NCBI GenBank assembly: GCA_958496175.1
Contig: OY292275.1
Location: 56,001,701 to 56,065,700 of the forward strand
Reading direction: 5' to 3'
Origin: Sisyra terminalis
Lineage: Eukaryota > Arthropoda > Insecta > Neuroptera > Sisyridae
DNA length: 64,000 nucleotides
Below the pieces are notes generated by a model, which did not search any database, was not told where the DNA came from, and saw only the letters and a program-made list of their open reading frames with translations. The translations under genes were made by a program, and so were the position numbers. Position 1 is the stretch's first letter, and the number at the start of each line of letters is the position of its first letter. Below, one piece after another: positions 23,688 to 35,182 of this stretch.

Positions 23688-24605
23688 GTTTGAAAATTGA
23701 TAATTAACGGACTTAATTTCAAATTTTCTAATGCACTTGGAGAAGTATCGTTAAACTTTTGGGTTGCGAAGCAACTTCGCCTTACAATCCTTAGAAAATT
23801 CGTAGGTTGATTGATTGGAAAACAATTTAAAAAAAAATCTTTTTTTTGAGTGAAGGACCATTCTTTTGATGAAAAGTGTTTAGCACAACTATAAGGGAAA
23901 CCATTGGTCAATAAAAGTTTGAAAATTGATAATTAAAGGACTTATTTTCAAATTTTCTAATGCACTTGGAGAAGTATCGCTAAACTTTTGGGTTGCGAAG
24001 CAACTTCGCCTTGCAATCCTTAGAAAATTCGTAGGTTGATTGATTGAAGAACAATTTAAAAAAAATCCATTTTTGATATATTTCTATCCAATTTATGTAG
24101 TATAATTTAATATAATAATATATCAAAATCATACCACAAACATAAATTTGAATAGAAGTTCAAACAAAGATATTCGTGACGTATTGCCCAGATACGTATT
24201 TCGATTGCCAAGCAATCTTCCTCAGTGGTCATCAAGTAGTTTGAATCACTCCGTAACTGCTTTGTGATGATTCACTTGTGAAGCAGTTGCGGAGTGATCC
24301 AAACTATTTGATGACCACCGAGGAAGATTGCTTGGCAATCGAAATACGTATCTGGGCAATACGTCACGACTATTTTTGTTAGAACTTCTGTTCAAATTTA
24401 TGTTTATGTTTATGGTATGATTTTCATATATTATTATATTAAATTATACTACATAAATTGGACCGCAATATATCCTATATATTGTATACTCAGTATAATT
24501 GTTCAAAGTCAGCGAAAAAATCTTGTTTTGACTATTTTTTTAGTCAAGGACCATTCTTTTGATAAAAAATCTTTAGTACAACTATAAGAAAACCATTGAC
24601 CAATA
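23688..24605. repeat. Tandem duplication, about 229-bp period, second unit interrupted
   Basis: Units start at about 23688 and 23917 and share GTTTGAAAATTGATAATTAA, GCACTTGGAGAAGTATCG, GGGTTGCGAAGCAACTTCGC, AGGACCATTCTTTTGAT and CCATTGRYCAATAAA. The palindromic PLE-like element is inserted between the A-run and AAGGACCATTC in unit 2, and unit 1 keeps the empty site. The shared open frame on the minus strand (23585-23911) has no motif. Confidence 0.9.
24075..24531 (+). mobile_element. Palindromic PLE-like element with hammerhead-like cores, copy 3
   Basis: Complete arms and 3-prime tail (ending ATCTTGTTTTGA), but slightly shortened at the 5-prime end, which begins GATATATTTCTATCC. The left arm, read on the minus strand, keeps CTGAGGA, the GATTGC-TTG-GCAATC hairpin, GAAA and ATACGTATC. 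The right arm reads CCGAGGA, a change in a residue that is invariant in hammerheads, with the hairpin and GAAA intact. The flanking duplication gives the empty site. T-runs on both sides hide the exact target duplication. Confidence 0.75.
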
Positions 24606-25592
24606 AATGCTAATTATTTGCCTTGATATTTAAAAATATTTTTTTTTCGGTTTCCTAAATTAATCTGTGCAATTCACACACTATATATATGTGTATAGTT
24701 AGAACTTAAGAGTACAAATTAAGTAGCCAAAATTAATAGTAGAATATAGTTGAAGAAAAATATTGAAAAACAAATTGAGATTGAAAAGTCAAGGAGAAAG
24801 TTTAAAAATTCAGCTCTAATTGAAAGTAAAAGGATGAATTTTCACGTGGAAAATAAAATTAAAAAAAGCAACGTAGCCCATCGCCGTTTTTTTTTCGTTC
24901 ATGAAATTTAAATGAAAAATTTAATTCAATATTGAAACGACATAAAAATACAAACGAAAATATGAAATACATCTTAATTCATAAGTAAATACAGAAATGA
25001 ATAATTAAAACTTTTCTCTTAAATTAATGAATTTAAATTAGAACTCTGAGCGAAGAGATACAAGAAGTGGAGAAGAATAACTGTCACTATGATGTAATAT
25101 TAGCCCTCGTTAAAGTGGGAAAAGTATGCGAAGCTCATTTCCTTATTTCCGTTTAAATTAAGTTGAAAAGCTCGGCTCAGTCTCGGGCTATAAATGCGCG
25201 TGTATTATGTTTAATTTTGCTGCCCATCCGCCGATCGTCTTGCTCTTTGTCTTAAATATTTTATAAAGCAAGAAAACATCGCCGTCATCATCATCACCAT
25301 CATCATTATTATCATCATTCAAAACATAGCCGAGTCGTTTACGGTTTCCGCCCGTGCGGCTATCAGTTAAGGTGTATATACTACGCTAACATTTCCGGTT
25401 TCGCTAAGTAAATGTTAATGTCTTCGACCTTCGCTCTACGCTTACTTGCAAAACAAATATATTTGTTTTGTTTTCAAGTCGAGAGCTTTTTCCCGTTTTT
25501 TTTTTTTTTTGCTATTACAAACTAACGGATCCTGGATATTTACAAAGAAAAAAAATCTATGCACCTAACTACATGCTCATTAGAAGTTTAAC
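24606..25592. other. Single-copy stretch, GC-richer 25.04-25.48 kb
   Basis: 25040-25480 is non-repetitive and richer in GC (GAAAAGCTCGGCTCAG, CCGCCGATCGTC, TTTCCGCCCGTGCGGC) with a short CAT/ATT trinucleotide run near 25285-25320. No exon with splice signals could be built. It is a candidate conserved non-coding or regulatory block. Confidence 0.35.
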
Positions 25593-26518
25593 AATATGCA
25601 TCTTATAAAAAAAATTGATAAAATAACGTGAAAGCTTTAACAATTTGTTGACTTTTCTATCTATTATTATAAAGAGGAAAGATTTGATTGTTTGTTTGCT
25701 TTGAATAGGCTCCGAAACTACTTGACCGATTTGAAAAATTCTTTCACTGTTGGGAAGCTACACTATTTCCGGAGAACATAGGCTCTATTAAGTTTTCAAA
25801 AAAAAATAAGGATCCATACTAAAACTCCAATAATGTAACCCAAGGTCTGAAAAAAATTACCAAAAAACATTCTTTTATCGCGTGCGCTGCGAAAACTATT
25901 GGTTATAGAACAAAATAATGTACTACGATTTTGCAGAACATATCATTATCTACAAAAAATAGAGCGACAGCATATGTCTAACTATTATAGTTATGCCACA
26001 ATAAGTGTTTTTCATTTTAAAAAATATATATAAATGCCACCGCTATAAATGCTCTTTTATTTATACTTTGGGATTAATCCTTATTAAAATAAATGACTTC
26101 ATATTTAAGTTTGCTTCAATACCATTATATAACTTTTTGAGTTATTCAATTTGAACATTCCATTCGAAAGATATCACAAGTTTAAAAATTTAAGTTATTT
26201 GAAAAATGTCGCATGGTCACCGCATTTTACTTATAATTAAGACCAACTTTATTGAACTTGGCGATATTTTTTATTTATGTATAGATGCTGATTGATTTAC
26301 AGATTATTTGGTCTACGGTAGGTATACCTACCGTAGCTATACGCAATAGACATACTCTTTTTAGATATTTATAAATATTTTTTGAAAATTAATTGATTAT
26401 TACATAGAACAATTTTATTCTTTGCAACAGTTTTTTATTAAATGTAATTTATATTAATATGCATCTTATAAAAAAAATGATAAAATATCGTGAAAGCTTT
26501 AACAATTTGTTGACTTTT
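25593..26518 (+). mobile_element. Truncated Helitron-like element between 64-bp direct repeats
   Basis: The element starts TCTATTATTATAAAGAGG at 25660, after an A, and carries GGCTCCGAAACTACTTGACC, a string I recognise from widespread insect Helitron-like 5-prime regions. At about 26270-26457 it matches 56635-56815, including a perfect 24-bp palindrome at 26313-26336. The final CTAG end is missing. Flanks 25593-25656 and 26456-26518 are near-identical direct copies (AATATGCATCTTATAAAAAA to TTGACTTTT). Confidence 0.7.
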
Positions 26519-26798
26519 AACTAATAAAAACCATATCCATTACTACTCTAAAACTTAAAGCCCGTTGATTTCATTGCTTTACTTTTTACTATCCAATCTT
26601 CCAAGGTAATTTACTCAACTGTTAATATTGTGATCAGATCGAATATTAAGATACATAAAACCTTTTAAAAAATTACAGAAAATTTAGTTAAATGCTTTTT
26701 ATTAGCCTCTTTCCTGGGAAGATTAAAAAAAGATCAGCTAGGGGCAGCACCGGTGATCCTATTGATAATTTAGATTTGAATGCAACTTTATCAGACGA

Positions 26799-26995
26799 CT
26801 AGCTGATCCCCGCAACTTCGTCTGCGTAACGTAGGTGTATAATATGTTTTCTTTTCAAATTTGCCATTTGTAGAAAAACTGATTTGCTGATTTGCATTGC
26901 GACATACCAATACTTTTCTACCTACGAAAGCGGGCGGAAGTTAACGCATAGATGTGCTTTCTATTGCTTATTTGTTTATTGAAGTAAAATTATTT
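26799..26995 (-). mobile_element. Helitron-like 3-prime end fragment
   Basis: On the minus strand it reads ACACCTACGTTACGCAGACG, then AAGTTGCGGGGATCAG and CTAG-T, matching the terminus of the 54.6-57.0 kb element almost base for base. No matching 5-prime end was found downstream within reach, so this is a solo 3-prime piece. Confidence 0.75.
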
Positions 26996-27865
26996 TTTTC
27001 CTTCAGTCAACTATGTTGGTCAAATTATGCAATTCTAAAGTGGAAATATTTTTAATAGGAAATTTAAAACATTAAATTACCGGTTCCAAACGTCCCGAAA
27101 ACGGACAAGGACTGGCAGTTCTGTTCTATAATATTCGTGAAGTGAATTTATGCGTTAATGAATGCGCAAATCTATTCGGGAATGCAATATTTATTGACAA
27201 AAAGCCCATAAATCGATTAAATCTTTACCTAACTATGTAAAAAAACTGCATTGCAAGACGCCAATTTAATGGAAGAAATATTGAAAAGATTGTACCTTGT
27301 TATTGTAGAGGACCTTATGAATGAAAATCACTTACTTTTAAAAATGATGATATCCGGTTGCAAAACCCATAATTCCAATAATTTATTGTCCACCTCACGA
27401 ATTAGTTTTTCATTTTCGATGTCCAAAAAATTTAATGAACAGTAAAAATTTACAATCGCGTCATTCCATTACCGAATATGCGACCACGGCATTTCGTTGG
27501 CTAATGGCTTGCAACATTCCCGGATACTTAAGCATTATATCGAATTTAATTGTATAGAAACTTAAGTTATCAGCACAAAAAGTACATCAAAAGCAACTTA
27601 ATACTTTAAGGGATGTTTTTCCGAAAAAAAATTCACACACTCATAAATATTTTGGATTATGTTTTACAATTTAATTCGTGGAAACTAAAGCGTCTTTGTA
27701 CAAACGCATCGGGTCGCGTCACTGATCTTCAATTGTTTTTCGGAAATGAAAATCTGTTGGTATTGCAATAGTGGGGAAAAAAAGTTACTAAACCGCCAAA
27801 AAAAGCACTACTGTTCCCTTAAGACTGCGTTTTTAATTAATGTTTTTTTTTCAATGCATTATTAT
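26996..27865. other. No gene recognised
   Basis: The open frame 27251-27445 has no motif. GTGCATT-type strings and scattered GC, with no partner in the window. Confidence 0.3.
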
Positions 27866-30020
27866 GTATGTTTTTTTTCATAGATTTAAAAAATTTCAAA
27901 TTTGAATACTTTTAAATGCTAATTCATATTAAAAGACGAATTTTCAAAATATTTTTAGGTGCAATTATTTGCAAAACTACTGAATAAATTTGGCATAATT
28001 TCGACAAAAACAATTAATAATTAAATTAATTATTTCAATCGTTACATTTAATTTTATTTCACATTGTGATATTTAGATATTTGGTTTAGTTAACAATTGA
28101 TTTTTACTAATAAGACATTAAAATTTGTACTTTATATATCAAAAGGTTGATGATAATGAGGAACGTTATATTATTGATTCAAAATAAAAACTTTTTTCAA
28201 TATTTTGTCTTTCTTTTAAAGTTAAGTAATATTTTTTCAAGGTTCGATTCTGGAAAATTAAAATTTTATTCTATTATTTTGGATTAGCTTATAAATAGCT
28301 TACAAAAATCTTACTTTATCTATCAGTGTTATTTTGTTAGAATCTAATTTCTAACTCTTAATTATGTTTCTACAACTACTGAATAAATTTGACATCAATT
28401 AATTAAACTTATTATTTTAATCGTTACAACATTTAATATTATTTCAAACTGTGATATTCAGATATTTGACATAATATTCAATTGATTTTTACTTATTTTG
28501 CATTAAAAATTTGTACTTTTTATATCAAAAGGTTGATGATAATAAGGAAGATTATATTGTTGATTCAAAATAATTTTTTTTCAATATTTTGTCTTTCTTT
28601 TAAAGTTAAGTAATATTTTTTCAAGGTTCGATTCTGGAAAATTAAAATTTTATTCTATTATTTTGAATTAGCTTATAAATAGCTTACAAAAATCTTACTC
28701 TATCTATCAGTGTTATTTTGTTAGAATCTAATTTCTAACTCTTAATTATGTTTCTACAACTACTGAATAAATTTGACATCAATTAATTAAACTTATTATT
28801 TTAATCGTTACAACATTTAATATTATTTCAAACTGTGATATTCAGATATTTGACATAATATTCAATTGATTTTTACTTATTTTGCATTAAAAATTTGTAC
28901 TTTTTATATCAAAAGGTTGATGATAATAAGGAAGATTATATTTTTGATTCAAAATAATTTTTTTTTCAATATTTTGGCTTTAATTTCAAGTTTGGTAATA
29001 TTTTTTCGAGGTTCGATTGAGGAAAATTAAAATTTTAATCTCTTTTTCACCCCATTTGAATTAGAAAGTTACAAAAATCTTATTTTAAATATAATTTTAT
29101 TATTTTTTTAAAATCTAGTTTTTAACTTTTGATTATATTTCAACAGTTGGAAATCATTTTGTAAAGAAAATGTTGAAGAAATTAAAATTTTTATGCCAAA
29201 TAAAACTTATGTTTGCATGTAAATTGAAGAAAATATCTAAATTAACTGAAACATTTACTTATCAATCGCTCCAATTAACGTTGCCAAATAAAATATTTGT
29301 CTCACTAATATAATATATATAGAACGTGGAAAATATGTATGTTTTTTTCAAAGATTTAAAAATTTTCAATTTTGAATACCATTAAATGCTAATTTATATT
29401 AAAAGACGAATTTTAAAAAAAAATTTAAGGTGCAAAGCTACTGTAATTCGTTGCAAAACTACTGAATAAATTTGACATTATTTCGACTACAATTATTAAA
29501 TAATCTAATTATTTCTTATTATATCTAATTATATTTAAAAACATAGAATATTATTTCAAATTGTGGTATTCAGATATTTGGCTTAGTATTCAATTGATTG
29601 TTACTAATTTTGCATTAAAAATTTGTGCTTTATATATCAAAAGGTTGATGATAATGAGGAAGGTTATAATATTGATTAAAAATATTTTTTTTTAATATTT
29701 TGGCTTTCTTTTAAAATTGGGTAATATTTTTTCGAGGTTCGATTGAGGAAAATTAAAATTTTAATCTCTTTTTCACCCCATTTGAATAAAAAACTTACAA
29801 AAATCTTATTTTAAATATAATTTTAATTATTTCGTTAGAATCTAGTTTCTAACTTGTGATTATATTTCAACAGTCGGAAATCATTTTGTAAAGAAAATAT
29901 TGAAGAAATTAATATTTTTATGCCAAATAAAACTTATATTTGCATGTAAATTGAAGAAAATATCTAAATTAACTCAAACGTTAATTGTTCGCTCCAATTA
30001 ACATTGCCAAACAAAAGATT
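27866..30020. repeat. Satellite-like tandem array of 0.4-0.7 kb units
   Basis: Two large units start with TGTATGTTTTTTTTCA (27866) and TGTATGTTTTTTTCAAAG (about 29335). Both run through ATATTAAAAGACGAATTTT, AACTACTGAATAAATTTG, ATCAAAAGGTTGATGATAAT and TTTTTCRAGGTTCGATT. Inside the first, a 384-bp segment is itself duplicated (GTCTTTCTTTTAAAG at 28207 and 28591). Each unit repeats a B-box-like GGTTCGATTC, but no A box lies at a suitable distance. Confidence 0.88.
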
Positions 30021-30030
30021 TGTTTCCCCA

Positions 30031-30113
<83 letters not shown>
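30031..30113. repeat. (TA)n microsatellite
   Basis: Two TA runs separated by AAAAAGA, directly after the satellite-like array. Confidence 0.97.
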
Positions 30114-30115
<2 letters not shown>

Positions 30116-31829
30116 TTTTTCCAAAGATTGAAACAAAGATCGATTCAATTCGCTAAATAAAAAGATCCTTGTAAGCCCAAAATCTTAATTGATTTCGTAA
30201 GCGGAGTGTTTAAGCGAATGGTCAGCCTCGAGAACATCATTCAAAGTCATTACAGGATAATAAATGCCCACTCTCGTCTCCACCCCCGCTTCAGCTCAAA
30301 CGGCTGAAAATCTTATCATCAAATTAAATGGAAGGAAATACAAACATGTAATGATATCCTTTATTCACGTATTCACGCTGAAAATAGAGGAAAATTGCGG
30401 ATAATTCACCAAAAGATAAGGAAAACTAATCTTTTTTTTTCCTCTCATATTCTTTGCGAGTAGACTCTCCAAAAAAAAAAAAAGAAATTACTTCACTCCA
30501 ATTATTTGTCATAATTTCCCTACAAAAACTGGTAAAACTAAAAAAAAAACGTACAATAGTTTTATTGTTTGTGGAAAACTTTGCAGAAATTCGTTTGGCT
30601 TAGCATTGAAATGAAAATCGAGTCATTTATCATTTGTGCTAGAAGATGAAAGTAATTTGCGAATCATTCTCAATTTTCCGACACAAGACTATATTTCGCT
30701 ATTTTTGATGAATGGAAGTAAATTGAATTAAGAATTTATTTCATGATGAAATTAATATTTTAAGACCGTTTTGATTTATGGCTATGTAAATTACATAATA
30801 TAAAAAAGCAATTTGTACATTACGGTTTGATTTCAGACTTACGAGAAACAATTTTCTTTTTTAATTTCTTCGTACGTGGAGCTTAAGTCACCCGGTTTTT
30901 TTTTCGTTCATGGAAGTTTAATGAAAAAATTAATTTCAATTTTTTTCAGGAAAATTTTTTTAATTTAAAGAAATTAATTAATGTGTTTTTTTGAGGAAAC
31001 GCTACGATGCTGGAAAGTCATGATGACGTAGTGGGATGCGTGACTGGCAATTTAAAAACTATTCGAAAAATCCAAATGGATTTTTCTTCCATTTTCTTGT
31101 ATTAATAAAATAAAATTTCATGTGATGCTTAATATTTTCTTTATCCGAAGAAAATTCTTCAGGTTAAAATCAAAAAATTGTTAATGGTTATTTTACGGTG
31201 TTATATGAGGATATTAGAAGTTTAAACTTCAAACTTAAAGACTTTTTAAAGATCAATTTAATTTCATTTAGGTATGCCACAGACGTTTGCCAATCTTTTA
31301 TGAATCACCAATTTTTTGTAGAGAAGAAAAAATCCATCATCTGTCTTTTTCAAAACTATTATACTATTTATCTCAAAGGATCTACAAGAACAAGGATTGA
31401 AGAGTTTTAATTCTGTAACCTTAAGCTTTTTGTGTTCTCTGGGTTCCTAGTGCACCTATGGCAAATCAAAAAACCAAAGCAAATTTTGGCAACTAGCTAG
31501 TTTAATACTGGAATCGGAAATTTTCAGTTCTTGTACGCTGATATTCCCACTGTAACTTAGAGTTAAGCTATTACTGGATAATAACACTGTTTAATAATTT
31601 AATAAGTATTTCTACCTAATATATACGAAAATTATCTTTAAAATGACCATTTAGCTCTTGTTATAAAATTCAGTGATATGTTCGACATATCATATTTATT
31701 ACTTATGGTATATCTTAGGGGTAAACAAATACTTTGTTTATCCATTTGTTCACCAAAATTTATCGGAATCTTACCCATTTATTGTATTAAAACATTCTTT
31801 TTTATTGTTCCTTAAAGCTTTATCTTGTC
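30114..31829. other. No gene recognised
   Basis: About 30114-30320 is single-copy and mildly GC-richer. The open frame 31198-31410 lies just upstream of the broken transposon-associated gene at 31830 and could be a decayed upstream part of it, but no motif supports that. Confidence 0.3.
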
Positions 31830-32786
31830 CCTGTTAAAAGTACTCTTGAAGTCCAAGTTTCGTGGAGCTAAAATTTTGGTCAAAGCTTTGGGTCGAGAAG
31901 ATCTAGCATTTAAGTACTTTAAACGACAAATTCCATAGAATTGTTGAAGCTAAAGTTATGGAAAAAGTCATTGTTGGGTCACATATTTGGGACTTTATAA
32001 TGGATACTGGATTTAAAAATCCAGTAAAATGCCATATTCTTCAAGGGAAACAAAAAGCAGTTTGGAAGGCATTTATTGGGGTCATCCATAGAATTCCAGG
32101 GATAAGAGTGATGATATTTTTTGTCAGTAAAAACACTTCTTGAAAAATACAATCAACTTGGATATAATTTGTTTCTTAAAGTTCATTTTCTTTGCTGAAA
32201 TATTATTTATTTTAGATGATAAAATTCAGATCTCAGCTTTTATTTTTTTAAGTAAGAACACAATTCAGGTTGTTTAAAATCTTTTTTTTTTATTTAATAT
32301 TTTTAATATTCAAATAGCTATGTTTCGTTACATATCGTAACTTCATCAGGCTTCTACAAAAAATTAAAATAATTACAAAATATGTCAATCATAAATAAAT
32401 TTCAAAACGATGAAGTTACGATACGTAACGAAACGTAGCTAATTGAAGTTTTGAAATTTATGTATGATTGACATATTTTGTAGTTATTTTAATTTTTTAT
32501 AGAAGCCTGAAGAAGTTACGATATGTAACGAAACGTAGCTAATTGAATAGTAAAAATAATAAATAAAAAAACCGATCCTAAACAATCTAAATTGTCTTCA
32601 TATTTAAAAAAAATATTTATTTTCTTGAATTGTGGAGCTTTTATTGATGACCATGAAAAAAGGTTTCATCAGAACATATATTTCTTAGAACAAACATATC
32701 AGAATTGTAAGAATAAAGCCATGGTTATTGATTTCAACTGGTTTTTGTTGAGGAATACTTTGGAACTTACCTACAAGGGATAATTC
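31830..32786 (+). pseudogene. Broken multicopy arthropod protein, interrupted by a hairpin element
   Basis: Pieces in at least three frames line up with a multicopy arthropod protein family that I recognise from uncharacterised, probably transposon-borne genes. They are FRGAKILVKAL (31860s), IVEAKVMEKVIVGSHIWDF (from about 31943), SVKTLLEKYNQLGYN and FLKVHFL (32125-32200), and NCGAFIDDHEKRFHQN with NWFLLRNTLELTYKG (32630-32780). The family signature ends in a GERFHQD-like motif, here EKRFHQN, followed by a tryptophan-containing D-Y/F-W-x-L segment, here DFNWFLL. Internal stops and frameshifts make it dead. Between HFL and the next piece about 390 bp is foreign, mostly the hairpin element at 32260-32595. 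Molecular function is unknown to me. Confidence 0.65.
32260..32595 (+). mobile_element. Three-core hairpin element, second hammerhead-like family
   Basis: Ends ACAATTCAGGTTGTTT and, inverted, ACAATTTAGATTGTTT. Three copies of a core are present. One is on the minus strand: CTGATGA (32343-32349), A, GTTAC-GATAT-GTAAC, GAAA (32323-32326). The second, plus strand, is damaged: CGATGA (32408) with hairpin and GAAA (32430). The third, plus strand, is CTGAAGA (32507-32513) with the same hairpin and GAAA (32530-32533). Sequences around the cores form inverted copies (AAATTTATG and ATTGACATATTTTG on opposite strands). Unlike the 4.9-kb family, no convincing stem I or cleavage triplet can be drawn. Confidence 0.6.
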
Positions 32787-33864
32787 AAGAGACTTTTCTT
32801 CAGATTGCTAATAACTTTATTTAGATTCATCAACTTGTAATATGTATGGTATATAAACTATTCAATGTTAAGCTTTTATGAATATATATGTAAAAAGGGT
32901 TAAAAAGCCATGATTTTTCCCTTGGCATCTACAAAACTTTATTCCAATTTATGTAATTGTTTAAACTTATTTTTTACAGAGAGTACCACAACGTACATAA
33001 AAAAAACGATCGAAACTGAGGACCACTTTTCTTGGGAACCACTTTACAAAGTTTGATCAAACTTAATGCATTTTACTTATTAGGAGTATCTACTTAAAAA
33101 ATGTTAATACTTGTTAAAAAAATAACCTGTTTTTTCGTCACTCTGTGTCTTCCTCCGTCCCATGCTCTTCTGAGGATCTATAATACGTAAAATGCAAAAA
33201 AATTTCATCAAAAACATTCCAGTGGGTCCGAGAACAGTGTGGTCCCCCGTGACGAAAAAATCATCCTGAAGAAATCGCCTTTAATGATAATGTGTGCCAT
33301 ATTCTTGTCTTATTTGGTCAAAAGTCTGATATGCAATATCTTTTTAACATTTGTGTAATAGAAGATTTCTTATTTTTGTATAAAACCAACTAATTAATGA
33401 GACTTATTTCCAATCGCTTAAATTGTTCAATTATGTTAAAAAGGAAAAATCGACAATCCATTTGGGGTGGCTTATTTTGAAAAAAGGGTAATAAACTCTG
33501 AGGGATTTCAAAAACTTACAAGTTTAAATGGTGAGCTATCCTAATGAGTAATATAAATATATTGCATACATACCATGGAACTTTGGTTATTAATATGATT
33601 CTTAATATTCTATGTTTTTGTGGACTATTTTGTCAGATGGGTGCTTCATATATCAGTAGGTATTAGGCATATAGTGGATTGTATAGTAGTAAACCGTAGG
33701 TGGTCTTCAGACGAGACTTCCTATTTATGATGAGATATAATTGATGCAGGCTTGTATTGCATTTTTTTATTTTACTGGCCAATTAACTGGTAATTTGAAG
33801 ATCTATATGTTAATCTAAGTATATATAAATAACCTTTTTTGTATCCTTCAATTTTGGACTTTTA
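32787..33864. other. No gene recognised
   Basis: TTTTTTCGTCAC near 33131 faces GTGACGAAAAAA near 33250, a short inverted pair that may mark a small element. No motif in the frames. Confidence 0.3.
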
Positions 33865-34150
33865 TTTATCCTTCAGTTTTGCAGATGTGGGATTAGAAAC
33901 TCCAAAGAAACCAAATTAAAGTAAAAGAATAAAGTGATGAAAAGATTAAGAATATAAGGAAAAACGCCATATTAAGAATTGAAGATCCAATAATGATATA
34001 TTAAAATTTTCATTATAGTAAGAACAATACGAATTTTTTTGTGAGATCCATAAAGTAAAACATATATTTACCCCTTTCAGGATAGAGGTTGAAATAAAAA
34101 TTAAGATTTTAACCAATTTTACTAGATAATTCAAAATCCATTCTGTTATA

Positions 34151-35182
34151 AGGACATATAAGGACATAAGTATAGTGAATCGGTCCTAGAAAGGTATTTG
34201 GTTCATAATTTCAGGGTATGTTGGTACTATTAAGGTACTTTGATTCAGCAAGTTTCAGATCCCTATCTATTACCGTTTCGTCAAAAATCGAAAAAAGCTG
34301 GAAATCAGGAAAAAAATTTTTTCTCAGAAACTTGTGAATCGATTTATTTGAATTTCGGATATGTTATAGGGGCTAATGGTAGCTCCTAGAAAAAAAAAAT
34401 TAAGAGCTTTATCGGTTTATAAAATCTTTGAAAAAAGAGAGCTTTTTCTTTTACTTTGAATTTTTAACCATGATACAATTTTGGTACAATTACGAAACTA
34501 TTTTTTTCGAACTCCCTATCCAATTTCCTTTACGGTTATGTGTTTTTTAAAATTTTATTATAAAAGATAAGACTTGATGCAAACTTAAACATAATAGTAG
34601 CAAATAATTTTTATATGAACTTTTCATTTAGTAGAAAACAACTCTTTTCATATTATTGTTTTTAATATTTTCTGTTATTTACAGTCGTATAGTAATCGAG
34701 TTAGCTCTGTTTCTGTTTATTACATTAATGGACTTTTGTGTAAAAAATTGGTTTTTAGTTTTTTTCAATATGGCGTACCGTTTTTTAAAATTTAAAAAAT
34801 ACATAACTGTAAAGGAAATTGGATGAGGAATTCGAAAAAAATAGTTTCGTAATTGTACCAAAATTGTATCATGGTTAACAATTAAAATTAAAAGAAAAAG
34901 CTCTCTTTTTTCAAGAATTTTATAAACCGATAAAGCTTTCAATTTTTTTTATAAAAGCTACCATTAGCCTATATAACATATCCAAAATTCAAATAAATCG
35001 ATATACAAGTTTCTGAGAAAAATTTTTTTTCCTGATTTCCAGCTTTTTTCGATTTTTGAAGAAACGGTAATACATATGGATCTGAAACTTGCCGAATCAA
35101 TGTATCTAAATAGTACCAACATCCCCTGAAATTACCATCCAAATTCTAAGGCCGATTCACTATACTTATCGTCCTATGTCCT
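34151..35182. mobile_element. 1032-bp foldback element, TTATA target duplication
   Basis: Arms 34151 to about 34560 and about 34775-35182 are inverted copies, for example CGAAAAAAGCTGGAAATCAG against CTGATTTCCAGCTTTTTTCG and ACCATGATACAATTTTGGTA against its complement. Ends begin AGGACATA. The flanks are TTATA at 34146-34150 and 35183-35187. Unit 2 of the duplicated block reads straight through the site. The spacer of about 215 bp has no motif. The short frames inside the arms (for example near 34679-34942) mirror each other and are not genes. Confidence 0.92.

Noticed and set aside
23585..23911. 108-codon minus-strand frame as a gene
   Set aside because: It overlaps a non-coding tandem duplication. 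The second copy does not keep the frame and no motif is present.
28228..28240. GGTTCGATTC as a tRNA B box
   Set aside because: No A box at a usable distance and no tRNA fold. The motif repeats only because the surrounding unit is tandemly duplicated.
27866..30020. CRISPR-like array
   Set aside because: Units are hundreds of bases long, diverged, and without short constant repeats and unique spacers. The genome is eukaryotic in character.
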